From Pseudoalteromonas carrageenovora IAM 12662 (GTDB lineage: Bacteria; Pseudomonadota; Gammaproteobacteria; Enterobacterales; Alteromonadaceae): a stretch of 64,000 nt of DNA. Both the position numbers and the translations under genes were made by a program. Location of the stretch: NCBI RefSeq assembly GCF_900239935.1, contig NZ_LT965929.1:158501-222500 (forward strand). The letters run 5' to 3'. The notes beneath the pieces are model-generated. The model was not told where the DNA came from, ran no database searches, and saw nothing but the letters and a program-made list of their open reading frames with translations. Position 1 is the stretch's first letter. Every line of letters begins with the position of its first letter. Of this stretch, positions 1-8,386 are shown piece by piece.

Positions 1-118
1 ATGAGAACTTTAGAGTTTTACTCTACAGCACAATGATCCAGATAAATTATTTTTAATTGAATTTTAATACGCTTGAGCAAATTAGTGTAAATAAAACAGA
101 GCAGCAAAAATGTTTGCT

Positions 119-140
119 ATGACTGTGTTTCCACAGTCAT
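119..140 (-). terminator. possible terminator hairpin of the gst gene
   Basis: A 9-bp perfect stem (119-127 with 132-140) with a 4-nt loop lies 12 bases past the stop of the minus-strand GST gene. Only a weak T-rich stretch follows on the minus strand, so this is a tentative intrinsic terminator. Confidence 0.4.
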
Positions 141-152
141 AGGCGTATAAAA

Positions 153-770
153 TTAGTCGTATTTAGCTTCTAGCTCATTAGCCGTATGAAACTTCTCGTG
201 GCTTTGTAATTGCTCATCGTACTTTACAAGGTGTTTAAAGTGCGCAAGTTGGCCTGAGTTTTTAACTATTTCTACAATAAACGACATCATAATGTCGGCA
301 CCAGTAAGGGTGTCGCCTACTAAATAGCGCTTACCTTGTAGTCGGTCATTAAAATAGCTAATTACTTTAACGGTTTCTGCGTCGGCATAATTTTCTAAAA
401 ACTCTGTTTTAGCGCCATCTTTTAAAACAAACATTTTAAGTAATAGTGGTAAAATAGCTGAGCTTTCAGCAAAGTGTAGCCATTGTTGATATTCAACATA
501 TTCAGCGGTGCCTGCTTTTGGCGCAAATTTTCCGTTACCGTATTTAGTAATTAGGTAGTCGGTAATAGCGCCAGATTCGGTAACAATTAAGCCATCGTCT
601 TCAATCACTGGTGACTTACCTAATTGGTGTACTTTTTTAAGTTCGTCAGGCGCTAAAAAAGTTTCTGTATTGCGTTGGTAGGCAACAATTTCGTAATCAA
701 CATCTAGCTCTTCTAAAAGCCAAAGAATACGTTTTGAGCGCGATTTATTTAAATGGTGTAGTTTAATCAT
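153..770 (-). CDS. glutathione S-transferase family protein
   Basis: A 205-aa cytosolic GST. The thioredoxin-fold N-terminal domain (about residues 1-80) carries the conserved cis-proline region GKSPVI and the glutathione gamma-Glu-binding ES pair in VTESGAI. An all-helical C-terminal domain follows (about 90-200), with the usual N-capping type motif TGADIMMSF. The family conjugates glutathione to electrophiles or reduces peroxides; the substrate cannot be told. The start ATG has an AAGGA ribosome site 5-6 bases upstream. It lies 49 bases downstream of the CurA-like reductase on the same strand, so the two may form a small detoxification operon. Confidence 0.9.
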   Translation of the reverse strand: MIKLHHLNKSRSKRILWLLEELDVDYEIVAYQRNTETFLAPDELKKVHQLGKSPVIEDDGLIVTESGAITDYLITKYGNGKFAPKAGTAEYVEYQQWLHFAESSAILPLLLKMFVLKDGAKTEFLENYADAETVKVISYFNDRLQGKRYLVGDTLTGADIMMSFIVEIVKNSGQLAHFKHLVKYDEQLQSHEKFHTANELEAKYD

Positions 771-819
771 GTCAGTCCTTGTTGGCGTTACAGCATAGGC
801 TGTAACGCCTTAATATTTA

Positions 820-1848
820 TTAAAGTGGTTCGTTAATTTTAACCACTGTTTTACCAAAGTTTTTGCCGCAAATCATATCGTTAAATGCGCTTACAGTGTT
901 TTCAATACCTTCAACCATGTGCTCGCGGTATTGAACTTTGCCTTCTTTAAGCCATTTTTGCATGTCTTGTGCAAATTCGTCGTAGCGGTGGCCGTAGTCG
1001 TCAAAAATTATAAAGCCTTGCATTTTAATACGTTTAGTAAGCAACTGCCCCATTAGCATACCCATACGATCAGGGCCTTCAGGTAAGCTTGTAGAATTGT
1101 ATTGCGATACTAAACCACACAGTGGCACACGGGCAGCGGTATTAAGTAGAGGCAATACGGCATCAAACACTTTACCGCCCACATTTTCGTAATAAACATC
1201 TATGCCGTTATCACAGGCTTTTTCTAGCTGCTCTGCAAAGTCATCGGCTTTGTGATCAATACAGGCATCAAAGCCCAGCTTTTCAACAGCATGTGTACAT
1301 TTTTCGCTGCCACCAGCAACCCCCACTACTTTACAGCCTTTGAGTTTAGCTATTTGGCCAACGGTTGCGCCAACCGGCCCTGTTGCTGCAGCTACTACAA
1401 CGGTTTCGCCTTCTTTAGGTGCGCCAATATCTAGTAAGCCCATGTAGGCTGTAAAGCCAGGCATACCTAAAATACCCAGTGCGTACGATGGGTTTTCTGG
1501 CTCTTTACCTAATTGCATTAAGCCTTCGCCATTACTAATGGCGTAACTTTGCCAACCGGTGTAGGCAAGTACCCATTCGCCTTCGCTGAATTTATCGTTT
1601 TTAGACTCTTCTACTTGGCATACGGTAGCGCCTACCATTACATCGCCCACATTAACCGGATCGGCGTACGACTTTGCATCGCTCATGCGGCCACGCATGT
1701 ATGGGTCAAGTGATAGGTATATGGTGCGCAGCAGCACCTCGCCATCTTTAAGCGCTGGTAAATCTACTGTTTTAAGGTCAAAGTTTTCATCGGTAGGGGC
1801 TCCGTGCGGGCGTGATGCTAAAGTAAGTTGACGACTAGTTGCAGACAT
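820..1848 (-). CDS. curA: NADPH-dependent medium-chain reductase, CurA/YncB family
   Basis: A 342-aa zinc-independent medium-chain dehydrogenase/reductase. The N-terminal GroES-like domain contains LSLDPYMRGRM, typical of the CurA/leukotriene B4 12-hydroxydehydrogenase group. The Rossmann dinucleotide-binding loop is near residues 155-180 (AAATGPVGATVGQIAKLKG), and YYENVGG near 220 is also characteristic. Family members reduce the C=C bond of alpha,beta-unsaturated ketones, for example curcumin, with NADPH. A strong GAGGAG site precedes the ATG. It sits upstream of the GST gene in the same direction. The exact substrate is unknown. Confidence 0.88.
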   Translation of the reverse strand: MSATSRQLTLASRPHGAPTDENFDLKTVDLPALKDGEVLLRTIYLSLDPYMRGRMSDAKSYADPVNVGDVMVGATVCQVEESKNDKFSEGEWVLAYTGWQSYAISNGEGLMQLGKEPENPSYALGILGMPGFTAYMGLLDIGAPKEGETVVVAAATGPVGATVGQIAKLKGCKVVGVAGGSEKCTHAVEKLGFDACIDHKADDFAEQLEKACDNGIDVYYENVGGKVFDAVLPLLNTAARVPLCGLVSQYNSTSLPEGPDRMGMLMGQLLTKRIKMQGFIIFDDYGHRYDEFAQDMQKWLKEGKVQYREHMVEGIENTVSAFNDMICGKNFGKTVVKINEPL

Positions 1849-2023
1849 AAAAATCTCCTCTTAAGAGTGAATTTACTTAGCGAATGTTTACGCGTTTAAA
1901 ACCAGGTTGAGCCTAAACAATAATGCGCGCTAAGTAGTGTGAATATATATTTGTACCTTAATACACGAGCTTTGGGCGCGAGGCTGGTAATTCAAGCTTT
2001 GCAAAGTATTTATTCTAAACGGT

Positions 2024-2512
2024 TTATTTTAGCTTGCTAAAAATATGGCTATCGTAAAACACACCATTTTTATAAATGGCCTGTTTGAGAACGGCTTCAG
2101 CTTTAAAGCCGCATTTAGTGAGTGCCTTTATAGAGCCAGTATTACCAGCAAATACAGCGCCAAAAATACGGTTTAGGTTTGAGCTTTTAAATGCGTCATC
2201 GCAAATTTTTGTAATAGCGTGTGTCATTATACCTTGCCCCCAAAAGTGGCTATTAAGCCAATAGCCTATTTCGCCACTGCGGCTATATTCAAATTCTCCG
2301 GGCGTTATACCTATACACCCTGCAAATTGCTCATTTACAATAATTGCTTTAATAATCCCACTTTTAGAGCCTTGGTTTATCCACCAGTCGGCGTCGGCTT
2401 GAGTATACGGAAATGGAATTTTAGACGATAAAAAGCGCGTAACCTGTTCATCGTTTAAGGTATTAATAATGTGTGGCGCGTCTGTTGGTTTAAAGTCTCT
2501 TAGGGTGATCAT
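2024..2512 (-). CDS. GNAT family N-acetyltransferase (RimJ/RimL-like)
   Basis: A 162-aa single-domain acetyltransferase. It starts MITLRDFKPTDA and has the GEIGYWLNSHFWGQGIMTHAI segment with the acetyl-CoA pyrophosphate-binding motif A. NTGSIKALTKCGFKAEAVL near the C-terminus is the typical RimJ/L motif. It transfers acetyl from acetyl-CoA to an amine, either a protein N-terminus or a small molecule; the target is unknown. It is divergent from anmK with about 150 bases between them. The ribosome site is weak. Confidence 0.85.
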   Translation of the reverse strand: MITLRDFKPTDAPHIINTLNDEQVTRFLSSKIPFPYTQADADWWINQGSKSGIIKAIIVNEQFAGCIGITPGEFEYSRSGEIGYWLNSHFWGQGIMTHAITKICDDAFKSSNLNRIFGAVFAGNTGSIKALTKCGFKAEAVLKQAIYKNGVFYDSHIFSKLK

Positions 2513-2659
2513 TGTTTTAATTAAGTGTCTGTTGCATACGGGTCAACTTAGCAAGCAATTATAGATTGCACAATCACAAAGATTAACCGCTTACGCCTAT
2601 AACTTTGTTTTAAAGTACTCTAATATAAGCAAAATATGATACCTGTTTAAGATACCTTT

Positions 2660-3865
2660 ATGCACCCACACATAGCCGCCCTTTATAATAGTGCCCAAAA
2701 ACCAAGCCGTTTAATTATAGGTTTAATGAGTGGTACCTCGTTAGATGGGCTCGATGTAGCACTGTGTAAGGTAACGGGCGCAGGTATAAATACGCAAATT
2801 GAAGTGCTGAACTTTACCACCGTTGACTATAACAACGAGTATAAAAGTAAAATAAAGCAGGTATTTGCCAAACGAGAGTGTGATTTAGAACTTATTACCT
2901 TACTGCATCCATGGGTGGGTAAACTCCATGGCGATATGGTTAATCAGTGCTTACATACTTGGCAGGTGAATCCAGCAAGTATTGATGTAATAGCCAGTCA
3001 CGGGCAAACAATTTACCACTGCCCACAGTCGCAGCATAATCATAAAAGCTTTACTAATGGCACATTACAAATTGGCGACAGCGACCAAATAGCCGTTACT
3101 ACCGGCATTACAACGATTGGTGACTTTAGGCAAAAACACATAGCCGCAGGAGGGGAAGGTGCACCGCTTGCGGTATATGGCGATTACTTATTTTTTGCAA
3201 ACCACAATGAGAACCGCATTTTATTAAACATGGGTGGTATTGCTAATTTAACGTTTTTACCTAAAAGCGGTGATGCAAATAGCGTATTTAGTAGCGACAT
3301 AGGCCCAGGTAACACCATTATGGATGCGTACATACAGCAGCATTTTGAAGGCATGCACTTTGATGATGGCGCTAAAATAGCAAAAGCGGGCAAGGTAAAT
3401 ACAGCCTTATTAAATGCAATGTGTAGCAACACTTTTTTTGAGCTTGCGCTGCCTAAAACAACGGGGCCTGAAGTATTTAATTTAGCGTATTTGCATGCTG
3501 CTCAGCTGCAAACAAATACACAGCACTTAAGCCATGAAGATGTAATGGCAACTTTAAATATGTTTAGCGCAAGGGTAATTGCAAATGCGTTAAACGAATG
3601 CGCGCAAAGTGCTAAAGAGTGTGTGGTGTACGCAAGTGGTGGCGGTATTCATAACCCATTATTAATGGCGCACCTTAATGCGCTGTGCCCGACAATTAAA
3701 GCGTTTGAAAATACTGATGATTTAGGCATAAACCCCGATGCCAAAGAAGCCGTACTATTTGCCATTTTAGCCAACGAATGCCTAGCAGGTGAGCAGCAGC
3801 ACCTAAATAATACTGCGCAGGGTATTGCTGGGGTCACTATGGGTAAAGTGAGCTTTGCTGATTAA
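2660..3865 (+). CDS. anmK: anhydro-N-acetylmuramic acid kinase
   Basis: A 401-aa AnmK. It phosphorylates and opens 1,6-anhydro-MurNAc recovered from cell-wall turnover, giving MurNAc-6-phosphate for recycling in the cytoplasm. The family signature GLMSGTSLDGLDVALC is at residues 21-36, followed by IASHGQTIYH, DFRQKHIAAGGEGAPLA and NMGGIANLT. The protein is about 30 residues longer than usual, mostly an N-terminal extension before the ATP-binding motif, so a later start is possible. It is convergent with the next gene and divergent from the GNAT gene. Confidence 0.95.
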   Translation: MHPHIAALYNSAQKPSRLIIGLMSGTSLDGLDVALCKVTGAGINTQIEVLNFTTVDYNNEYKSKIKQVFAKRECDLELITLLHPWVGKLHGDMVNQCLHTWQVNPASIDVIASHGQTIYHCPQSQHNHKSFTNGTLQIGDSDQIAVTTGITTIGDFRQKHIAAGGEGAPLAVYGDYLFFANHNENRILLNMGGIANLTFLPKSGDANSVFSSDIGPGNTIMDAYIQQHFEGMHFDDGAKIAKAGKVNTALLNAMCSNTFFELALPKTTGPEVFNLAYLHAAQLQTNTQHLSHEDVMATLNMFSARVIANALNECAQSAKECVVYASGGGIHNPLLMAHLNALCPTIKAFENTDDLGINPDAKEAVLFAILANECLAGEQQHLNNTAQGIAGVTMGKVSFAD

Positions 3866-3892
3866 GGTTTTATGAGTTTGTATACCAACACA

Positions 3893-4378
3893 TTAAAAAA
3901 ACGAAAATAAACTTGAGCTCATATTACGAAAGTATTTTTTAACGCCATGGGGCTTAGCTTGGCTTTTAAGGGCTTGCTGATTTTTATAACCAGCCTCAAA
4001 CGCATTTACTTGCATATCAAACTGTAAACTATTTTTTAAAGTGGCATTTAAGCCATGCAGCATCAATTGCATTACTAAGCAGTGGCTTTGGGTAATTTTA
4101 CTTAATGTTAAATACACATAACCACGCTCTAAATCGGCGTTAGTGAGTGTTTTTTCACTAAAGTATTGCGCATCACGCGCATTGGGATACGTTGCGCTCA
4201 GCGAAATAATATCGTTTTCGTGGGCGTCGTCGGGCAATACGCATTGCAGCGTAATTTCATGCATAGCACTGGCTTGCAAGGTTAATTGCTCGTATTCCAT
4301 TGTATGACCCATCGCCGCAGAGAGAGGATCTTCAAAAGACTGTAACGCAAATGTGAGTTGCGTCATTGGTGTGCTCAT
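3893..4378 (-). CDS. hypothetical protein, 161 aa
   Basis: I do not recognise this protein. It has no signal peptide or membrane segment and starts MSTPMTQLTFALQSFEDP. The middle is mixed alpha/beta, and the C-terminus is basic then aromatic (KYFRNMSSSLFSFF). It is convergent with anmK, with a 27-base gap. It marks the left edge of the cassette array: the first repeat begins about 150 bases upstream of its start. A 63-aa ORF overlapping its start in another frame was not accepted. Confidence 0.6.
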   Translation of the reverse strand: MSTPMTQLTFALQSFEDPLSAAMGHTMEYEQLTLQASAMHEITLQCVLPDDAHENDIISLSATYPNARDAQYFSEKTLTNADLERGYVYLTLSKITQSHCLVMQLMLHGLNATLKNSLQFDMQVNAFEAGYKNQQALKSQAKPHGVKKYFRNMSSSLFSFF

Positions 4379-4523
4379 TTACTTCAACTTCTAGATTATA
4401 AAAAATACAGTTCGAGTTTAAATTATCACCTATTTTGATTGCAGTTTTATGACAAATTGCACTTAATCGGATAATCGCTGTATTTTGATCAAAAAAGATC
4501 GCTATATGTTCTTTCTCATTCAA

Positions 4524-5053
4524 CTTTGGAATAGTTTGTCACACATCTGGAATAAAGAGCCATATGTGGCAAGGCTTGTAGCGATGGTATTGCTGTTCCT
4601 TATTTGGGTTTTCTCATAGGGTTTTCTTCATAGGGAATAGAATTTGGTTTTTGGCTTAAACTAATCAAAGCATTAAATAAAGATCCTAAATTAATATTCC
4701 ATACTTTATTTTTTTTGATTTAATACGGTATGCATTGCGGTTGAATGTTGTAGCACATATTAAAAGAGTTCCCCACAAGCTAAGCTATCTTAGGTTAAAA
4801 ATGTAGTAAGGCGTTTATGAGCAATAACAGGTCATTGATATTGGCTAAATATGATTAGTTAAACTGCTCTTTGCGCATATATTCATGAAAATAAGCGCTA
4901 CGCGCAAATTGGATTATTTAACTCTACCTAAAAACTTTAGAAAACTTAGTGTTAGTAATACCTTAGGTAATTTGTTAAAACTATATAAAGTAGATAAATG
5001 AGCGCTAAGTCGCTAGAAATATGCGCGACGAGCGTACTATTAAATTGTTAGGT
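4524..5053 (+). repeat. long diverged direct repeat, copy A, ending at an attC-type core
   Basis: About 520 bases that recur in the same orientation at 9106-9626, identical at most positions by eye with scattered substitutions and small indels. Neither copy has a plausible ORF. Both end in AAATTGTTAGGT, so the last seven bases (GTTAGGT, 5047-5053) look like an integron recombination core, and a cassette ORF follows at once. The last ~95 bases can be folded roughly like an attC: ACCTTAGGTAATTT at 4960-4973 faces AAATTGTTAGGT. It may be an ORF-less cassette or a leader/attI-like platform. The left edge is approximate. Confidence 0.75.
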
Positions 5054-5058
5054 TGCAA

Positions 5059-5412
5059 ATGAAATATATCGTCTTCTTGTTAATTTTATGGGCGGGATTA
5101 GTAGAGTCAAAAACTATAATAACTCCTCCCCCAGATGGCTTGACTCATTTTGGATTATTTGATGCCAATGCTGAATTTGAAAAAAAGGCATTTGATGCGG
5201 CTAAGGAATACCTTAAAAGCAAAAACGAGGATTTGAATAATTACTATCTAGCTGAGAATAAATTGGATATAAAAACCGGATTGTATCGTTTTCATATCAA
5301 ACACATTTCAACATATCGAAGAAGCAAAGCAGTGTTTGATGAATCGTATAAAAATGGGGTTATGTACTATGATGGCAAAAGAGATGAAATTGTTAAATTT
5401 CACCGTAAATAG
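5059..5412 (+). CDS. cassette-borne small secreted protein, unknown function
   Basis: 117 aa from ATG 5059; an in-frame TTG two codons earlier lies inside the recombination core and is less likely. The first ~20 residues (MKYIVFLLILWAGLVESK) form a typical Sec signal peptide. The mature part is about 98 residues, rich in Lys, Asp and Tyr, with no recognised domain. Position decides its nature: it begins 6 bases after a GTTAGGT core and ends 3 bases before the next attC, as a mobile gene cassette should. Confidence 0.65.
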   Translation: MKYIVFLLILWAGLVESKTIITPPPDGLTHFGLFDANAEFEKKAFDAAKEYLKSKNEDLNNYYLAENKLDIKTGLYRFHIKHISTYRRSKAVFDESYKNGVMYYDGKRDEIVKFHRK

Positions 5413-5414
5413 CA

Positions 5415-5489
5415 ACCTAACAAGCCAAGTCAGCGGGAATTTTACTCGCTGCACAACGCTCATAAAATCCCCTGCTTGGGGCGTTAGGC
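5415..5489 (+). other. attC recombination site 1
   Basis: A 75-bp imperfect palindrome. ACCTAAC (5415-5421) faces GTTAGGC (5483-5489), and the inner arm CCAAG-CAG-GGG-ATTTTA pairs with TAAAAT-CCC-CTG-CTTGG. This is the classical integron attC layout: conserved outer cores, bulged arms and a short variable loop. Confidence 0.85.
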
Positions 5490-5493
5490 ACTT

Positions 5494-5859
5494 ATGAGAC
5501 ATCCCGCTAGAGAAGCCATTAATAAATTCAATAAGCTTTTGAATCTACATGAAGATCCGCTCATGCAGGATTGGGAAGTTGAATGTGCGGATGCCTTGCG
5601 TATTGAAGAGTTTATAAATTGTTATAGAACTTCTGCTAGCACGGATGATGAACGCTTCACATTGATGGCTCTAATTTTGGGTAGCTTTGAAGAGTATCAT
5701 GGGCTGGAGACTCCAAAACCAGAGGTGTGGGAAAAGATTAGATATATACTTTCGACAGAGTCAAAATTGCACGAGGATCATATAGAATACTATAGCTGTT
5801 TAGAAACTGAAGTTCCGGAAGAGTGGTTTCCAATAACACCGTTTATTCGAGCGGTATAG
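5494..5859 (+). CDS. cassette-borne protein, unknown function
   Basis: A 121-aa soluble acidic protein starting MRHPAREAINKFNKLLNL, predicted mostly helical, with a Trp/Glu-rich C-terminal half. I recognise no family. The ATG comes 4 bases after the preceding attC core (GTTAGGC) and the stop is 17 bases before the next attC, so the gene is a single-ORF integron cassette. There is no room for a promoter of its own. Confidence 0.7.
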   Translation: MRHPAREAINKFNKLLNLHEDPLMQDWEVECADALRIEEFINCYRTSASTDDERFTLMALILGSFEEYHGLETPKPEVWEKIRYILSTESKLHEDHIEYYSCLETEVPEEWFPITPFIRAV

Positions 5860-5875
5860 TACGTGCGCAATAATT

Positions 5876-5981
5876 GCCTAACAAACACAGTCAGTGCGAC
5901 ATTTATTCCGGCGCTTTTTTTATGCCGGCCGCTACGCTGGCATAAAAAAACACCTACATAAATGCGCCTGCTGTGGGCGTT
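5876..5981 (+). other. attC site 2, interrupted in its 3' core by an IS
   Basis: GCCTAAC (5876-5882) opens the site. Arms CACAG-CAG-GCG-ATTTA and TAAAT-GCGC-CTG-CTGTG pair, and a second hairpin forms the terminal loop (TTTTTTTATGCCGG with CTGGCATAAAAAAA). The site reads into GGGCGTT (5975-5981), where the insertion sequence begins. The rest of the core should be just after position 7548. Confidence 0.8.
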
Positions 5982-5995
5982 GGTATGACTCCCAC

Positions 5996-6291
5996 TGTCA
6001 AGTTAAACGCACTGATCCCTGCCTAACTTTTTTAAGTCATAATTACTTTAGCTCGAATTAGAGCGAGTTAATACATAAGATGAAGCAAGTAATTTCGTCG
6101 GTTATCTTGCTGATATTCGTTGGTTATTACTATTTCTAGCAACAGAGCAGACCTTACTTATTCCGTCGTGGCACCTGTCTTCAGTCTATGTTCGTGGTTC
6201 AATGCAGCGTTAGCTGCATTGCCATCCTAACGCCGTCGGTGGTTGTGCCACACCCGATGCTTGATCCCATGCATTAACTCTAATTCGTTTA
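5996..6291 (-). ncRNA. candidate bridge RNA region of the IS element
   Basis: Nearly 300 non-coding bases lie between the transposase stop and the element end, where IS1111-type elements are reported to encode their bridge RNA. The stretch holds a perfect 9-bp hairpin (6200-6208 with 6213-6221) whose closing pair and loop read GCGTTA on the plus strand, and TAACGCC at 6228-6234. Both match the attC core GGCGTTA in which the element sits, in opposite orientations. That is what target-guide segments might look like. Presence of an RNA is inference. Confidence 0.45.
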
Positions 6292-7446
6292 TCATGCGGG
6301 TACTCTTGCCAATCTAAGTTTTGCGTTCACTGGCGTAAGTACCACTTCTTTTGCAATGGCCCATATGTACGCAATCATTTCTCGGGCAATTGCGGTGACA
6401 ACAAGGTTGTAGTGTTTCCCTTTGGCTATCATTTTTTTATAGCGCTTGCAGAGCCTAAGTTGTGCTTTCCACGCAATATCAATAATGTCCTTTGGTAAAC
6501 CTTCTTGTCGTTTTTGCATATCTGTCGATATATTTGCCGCATACCGATAAGTGTGTGCACCTTCAACGAGAAGGCGTCTTGCTCGGCCGTTTCCGCATTT
6601 TGTGATAGCGCCAATATGGCGTTTGCCACCACTCGAGTGTTCACTGGGTACAAGACCGAGATAACTCATTAATTTACGGGGATGGTCGAAGCGCGATAAA
6701 TCACCAAGCTCAGCTACAACGCCGGTGGCGACCAACAAGCGAACACCTCGCATTGCTTGTATTGCTTTAACAACGGGATAATAACGCCATTGATGGACGT
6801 GATGTGTTAGTTCATTGTCTAGTCTTTCAAGTCGGCTTATTCGCTCGGTAATTGTTTGTAAAAACTCCTGTAAGACAATGTGCTGCGCGGGATGTGGCAG
6901 CACAAGCTCAGTGAGCCAACGTAAATGTTTTTGTGACCAATTTGCGGTGCCTTTGTAATTAATATTATTGCGAAGCATCAACGCTTTTAATTGATATTTA
7001 GCATCTTTTAAATCTTCCATGGCTATTTCGCGTGCGCGAGATAAATCGCGTACGGCTTCATCTTCAGGCTCGGGAACATAGATAGGTGTTAAATCTTCAG
7101 ATTTAAGTAATTTAGCGAGCTTAAGGGCATCACGTTTATCGGTTTTAATCTTCTCGCCTGGTTTTTTAGGAATAAGAGACGGGGCAACCACATAACAGCA
7201 ATGGCCAAGGCTTGTGATTAATCTGTAAATCCAATAACCACAAGGGCCTGCTTCATAAACAAAGTGTAGCGTTGCGCCAGGGTATTTAGATTCAAACTGA
7301 CGAACAAGCTTTTGAACGGCCACTTTGGAAGAAGAAAATCGACCAAGGTGAACAGGTTGAGAGCCTCTATGTTCTTCAATATAGGCGACTTCATTGAATT
7401 CTTTATGTGTATCAAGTCCGATAAAAAGTATGCTATGTTTGTTCAT
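6292..7446 (-). CDS. IS110 family transposase
   Basis: An intact 384-aa transposase. The N-terminal RuvC-like DEDD domain shows GLDTHK (near residue 11), VYEAG (63) and KTDKRDALKLA (about 103-113). A central coiled region follows. The C-terminal Transposase_20 domain has MRGVRLLVATGVVAEL, then SYLGLVPSEHSSGGKR with the presumed nucleophilic serine near 270. It cuts and rejoins DNA to excise the element as a circle and insert it, in known relatives guided by the bridge RNA. The ATG follows a GAGG site that can be buried in a 13-bp hairpin. A 74-aa ORF in another frame is a shadow. Confidence 0.95.
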   Translation of the reverse strand: MNKHSILFIGLDTHKEFNEVAYIEEHRGSQPVHLGRFSSSKVAVQKLVRQFESKYPGATLHFVYEAGPCGYWIYRLITSLGHCCYVVAPSLIPKKPGEKIKTDKRDALKLAKLLKSEDLTPIYVPEPEDEAVRDLSRAREIAMEDLKDAKYQLKALMLRNNINYKGTANWSQKHLRWLTELVLPHPAQHIVLQEFLQTITERISRLERLDNELTHHVHQWRYYPVVKAIQAMRGVRLLVATGVVAELGDLSRFDHPRKLMSYLGLVPSEHSSGGKRHIGAITKCGNGRARRLLVEGAHTYRYAANISTDMQKRQEGLPKDIIDIAWKAQLRLCKRYKKMIAKGKHYNLVVTAIAREMIAYIWAIAKEVVLTPVNAKLRLARVPA

Positions 7447-7531
7447 GTTAGCCTCTGCTGTTTAGTTAATTGACAAACTAATTATGGCTCTGGCTTTGAA
7501 TTAAGCTAACCCACGAAAAGCGGAGGCTAAC
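7447..7531 (-). promoter_or_regulatory. 5' leader hairpin able to hide the transposase ribosome site
   Basis: On the minus strand GTTAGCCTCCGCT (7531-7519) can pair with AGCAGAGGCTAAC (7459-7447), 12 of 13 positions, and the second arm directly abuts the transposase ATG and contains its GAGG. Long read-through transcripts would fold this way. A transcript starting inside the element, between the arms, would lack the first arm and leave the site free. Confidence 0.5.
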
Positions 7532-7590
7532 ACCGTGTGGGAGTCATTATGTCTATGTATCTGTTGTTTCTAAGTAGAAAGGTTTAACTA

Positions 7591-7866
7591 ATGATTTATA
7601 TTGATGGTGGGAGTCTTTGGAGTTTGTGTAAAAACGATAGTGATTATTTTATACAACAATTGAGTGGAAGTATGCATTCTGAAACGACTGCTACTTATAA
7701 GTTAACGAAGCAAGAAGTAAATGATTATCTATCTCAAGGAGCTGAGTCTTTATCAGAAACGATAAATTTCTTCCGGAATGTTGGCAATTATTCAGCTCGT
7801 TCAAACGAAAGGTATACTCATAAAGAGGCTTCTACCGAGATATGGGAAAGTATTAAAAATCGATAA
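7591..7866 (+). CDS. cassette-borne protein, unknown function
   Basis: 91 aa, starting MIYIDGGSLWSLCKND and ending IWESIKNR; soluble, no signal peptide, no recognised domain. It follows the right end of the IS by about 40 bases, so the cassette's own left junction was separated from its neighbour by the insertion. An attC starts at its stop codon. AGAAAGG about 8 bases before ATG is a fair ribosome site. The IS now separates it from any upstream cassette promoter. Confidence 0.65.
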   Translation: MIYIDGGSLWSLCKNDSDYFIQQLSGSMHSETTATYKLTKQEVNDYLSQGAESLSETINFFRNVGNYSARSNERYTHKEASTEIWESIKNR

Positions 7867-7986
7867 CTATATTTTGCCCAGGAAATACATAAAAAGGCAT
7901 TTAAACGAAACTAAAACAGTGGGTTACGTTTCACTTCGCTACACATTCTAACCCACTATTTTAGTCCGTTTAATGCGGCGTTAGGT
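7862..7986 (+). other. attC site 3
   Basis: A large site of about 125 bp. The arm AAACGAAACTAAAACAGTGGGTTA pattern (about 7903-7926) pairs with TAACCCACTATTTTAGTCCGTTT (about 7949-7971), closed by a 22-nt loop, and the site ends in GCGTTAGGT (core GTTAGGT 7980-7986). The left outer core is poor (GATAAC near the stop codon of the ORF). Confidence 0.75.
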
Positions 7987-8008
7987 AACAAATCAGGTGT
8001 ATAGACTC

Positions 8009-8386
8009 ATGGATAGAGTAGTAATTTTCGTTTTGTGTTTCAGCCTATTTATAGGTGGTGCAACTCACATATTTGATAATTTATATTATGGATTCTTGCC
8101 TTATAAATTTGCTCCTGAATGGGTTAATATTTATTGGACAGCGTTGGCTGTTATAGATATTGTGGCTGTTTACTTGTTAGTTAAATGGCGTAACGCTGGT
8201 TTGGTGTTAACACTGGTTATAATGCTTAGCGACGTAGCAATTAATTCTGTTGCTTTTTATTCATTAAACGTTCTTTCGGATAGTTCTGCTTTACAACTTC
8301 AAACATTGTTTCTAGGTTTCTGTATTGGTTCTTCTATTTGGTTATGGCAGTCAAAAAGTAAGGCTAACGTGGTAAATGTTACCTAA
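8009..8386 (+). CDS. cassette-borne membrane protein, four predicted TM helices
   Basis: 125 aa from ATG 8009; a GTG at 7997 is possible but weaker. Four hydrophobic segments lie at about residues 3-20, 39-60, 65-88 and 98-115, with a basic C-terminus. It resembles small four-helix inner-membrane proteins common in cassette arrays; no function can be named. It begins about 20 bases after attC site 3, and its stop overlaps the first core of attC site 4. Confidence 0.65.
   Translation: MDRVVIFVLCFSLFIGGATHIFDNLYYGFLPYKFAPEWVNIYWTALAVIDIVAVYLLVKWRNAGLVLTLVIMLSDVAINSVAFYSLNVLSDSSALQLQTLFLGFCIGSSIWLWQSKSKANVVNVT

Larger units (their letters stand above)
5982..7548 (-). mobile_element. IS110 family (IS1111-type) insertion sequence inserted in attC
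   Basis: An 11-bp subterminal inverted repeat, ATGACTCCCAC, occurs at 5985-5995 and inverted at 7537-7547, flanking one full-length DEDD transposase gene. Length is about 1.57 kb, and there is no obvious target duplication. The left edge abuts GGGCGTT of attC site 2. An IS1111 subgroup specific for attC sites is known from the literature, and subterminal repeats are a feature of the IS1111 subgroup, so the assignment fits position and ends. Exact end bases are uncertain by a few nucleotides. Confidence 0.85.

Noticed and set aside
4332..4523. 63-aa minus-strand ORF overlapping the start of the 161-aa gene
   Set aside because: It overlaps a better ORF in another frame, has no ribosome site and has no domain; treated as chance.
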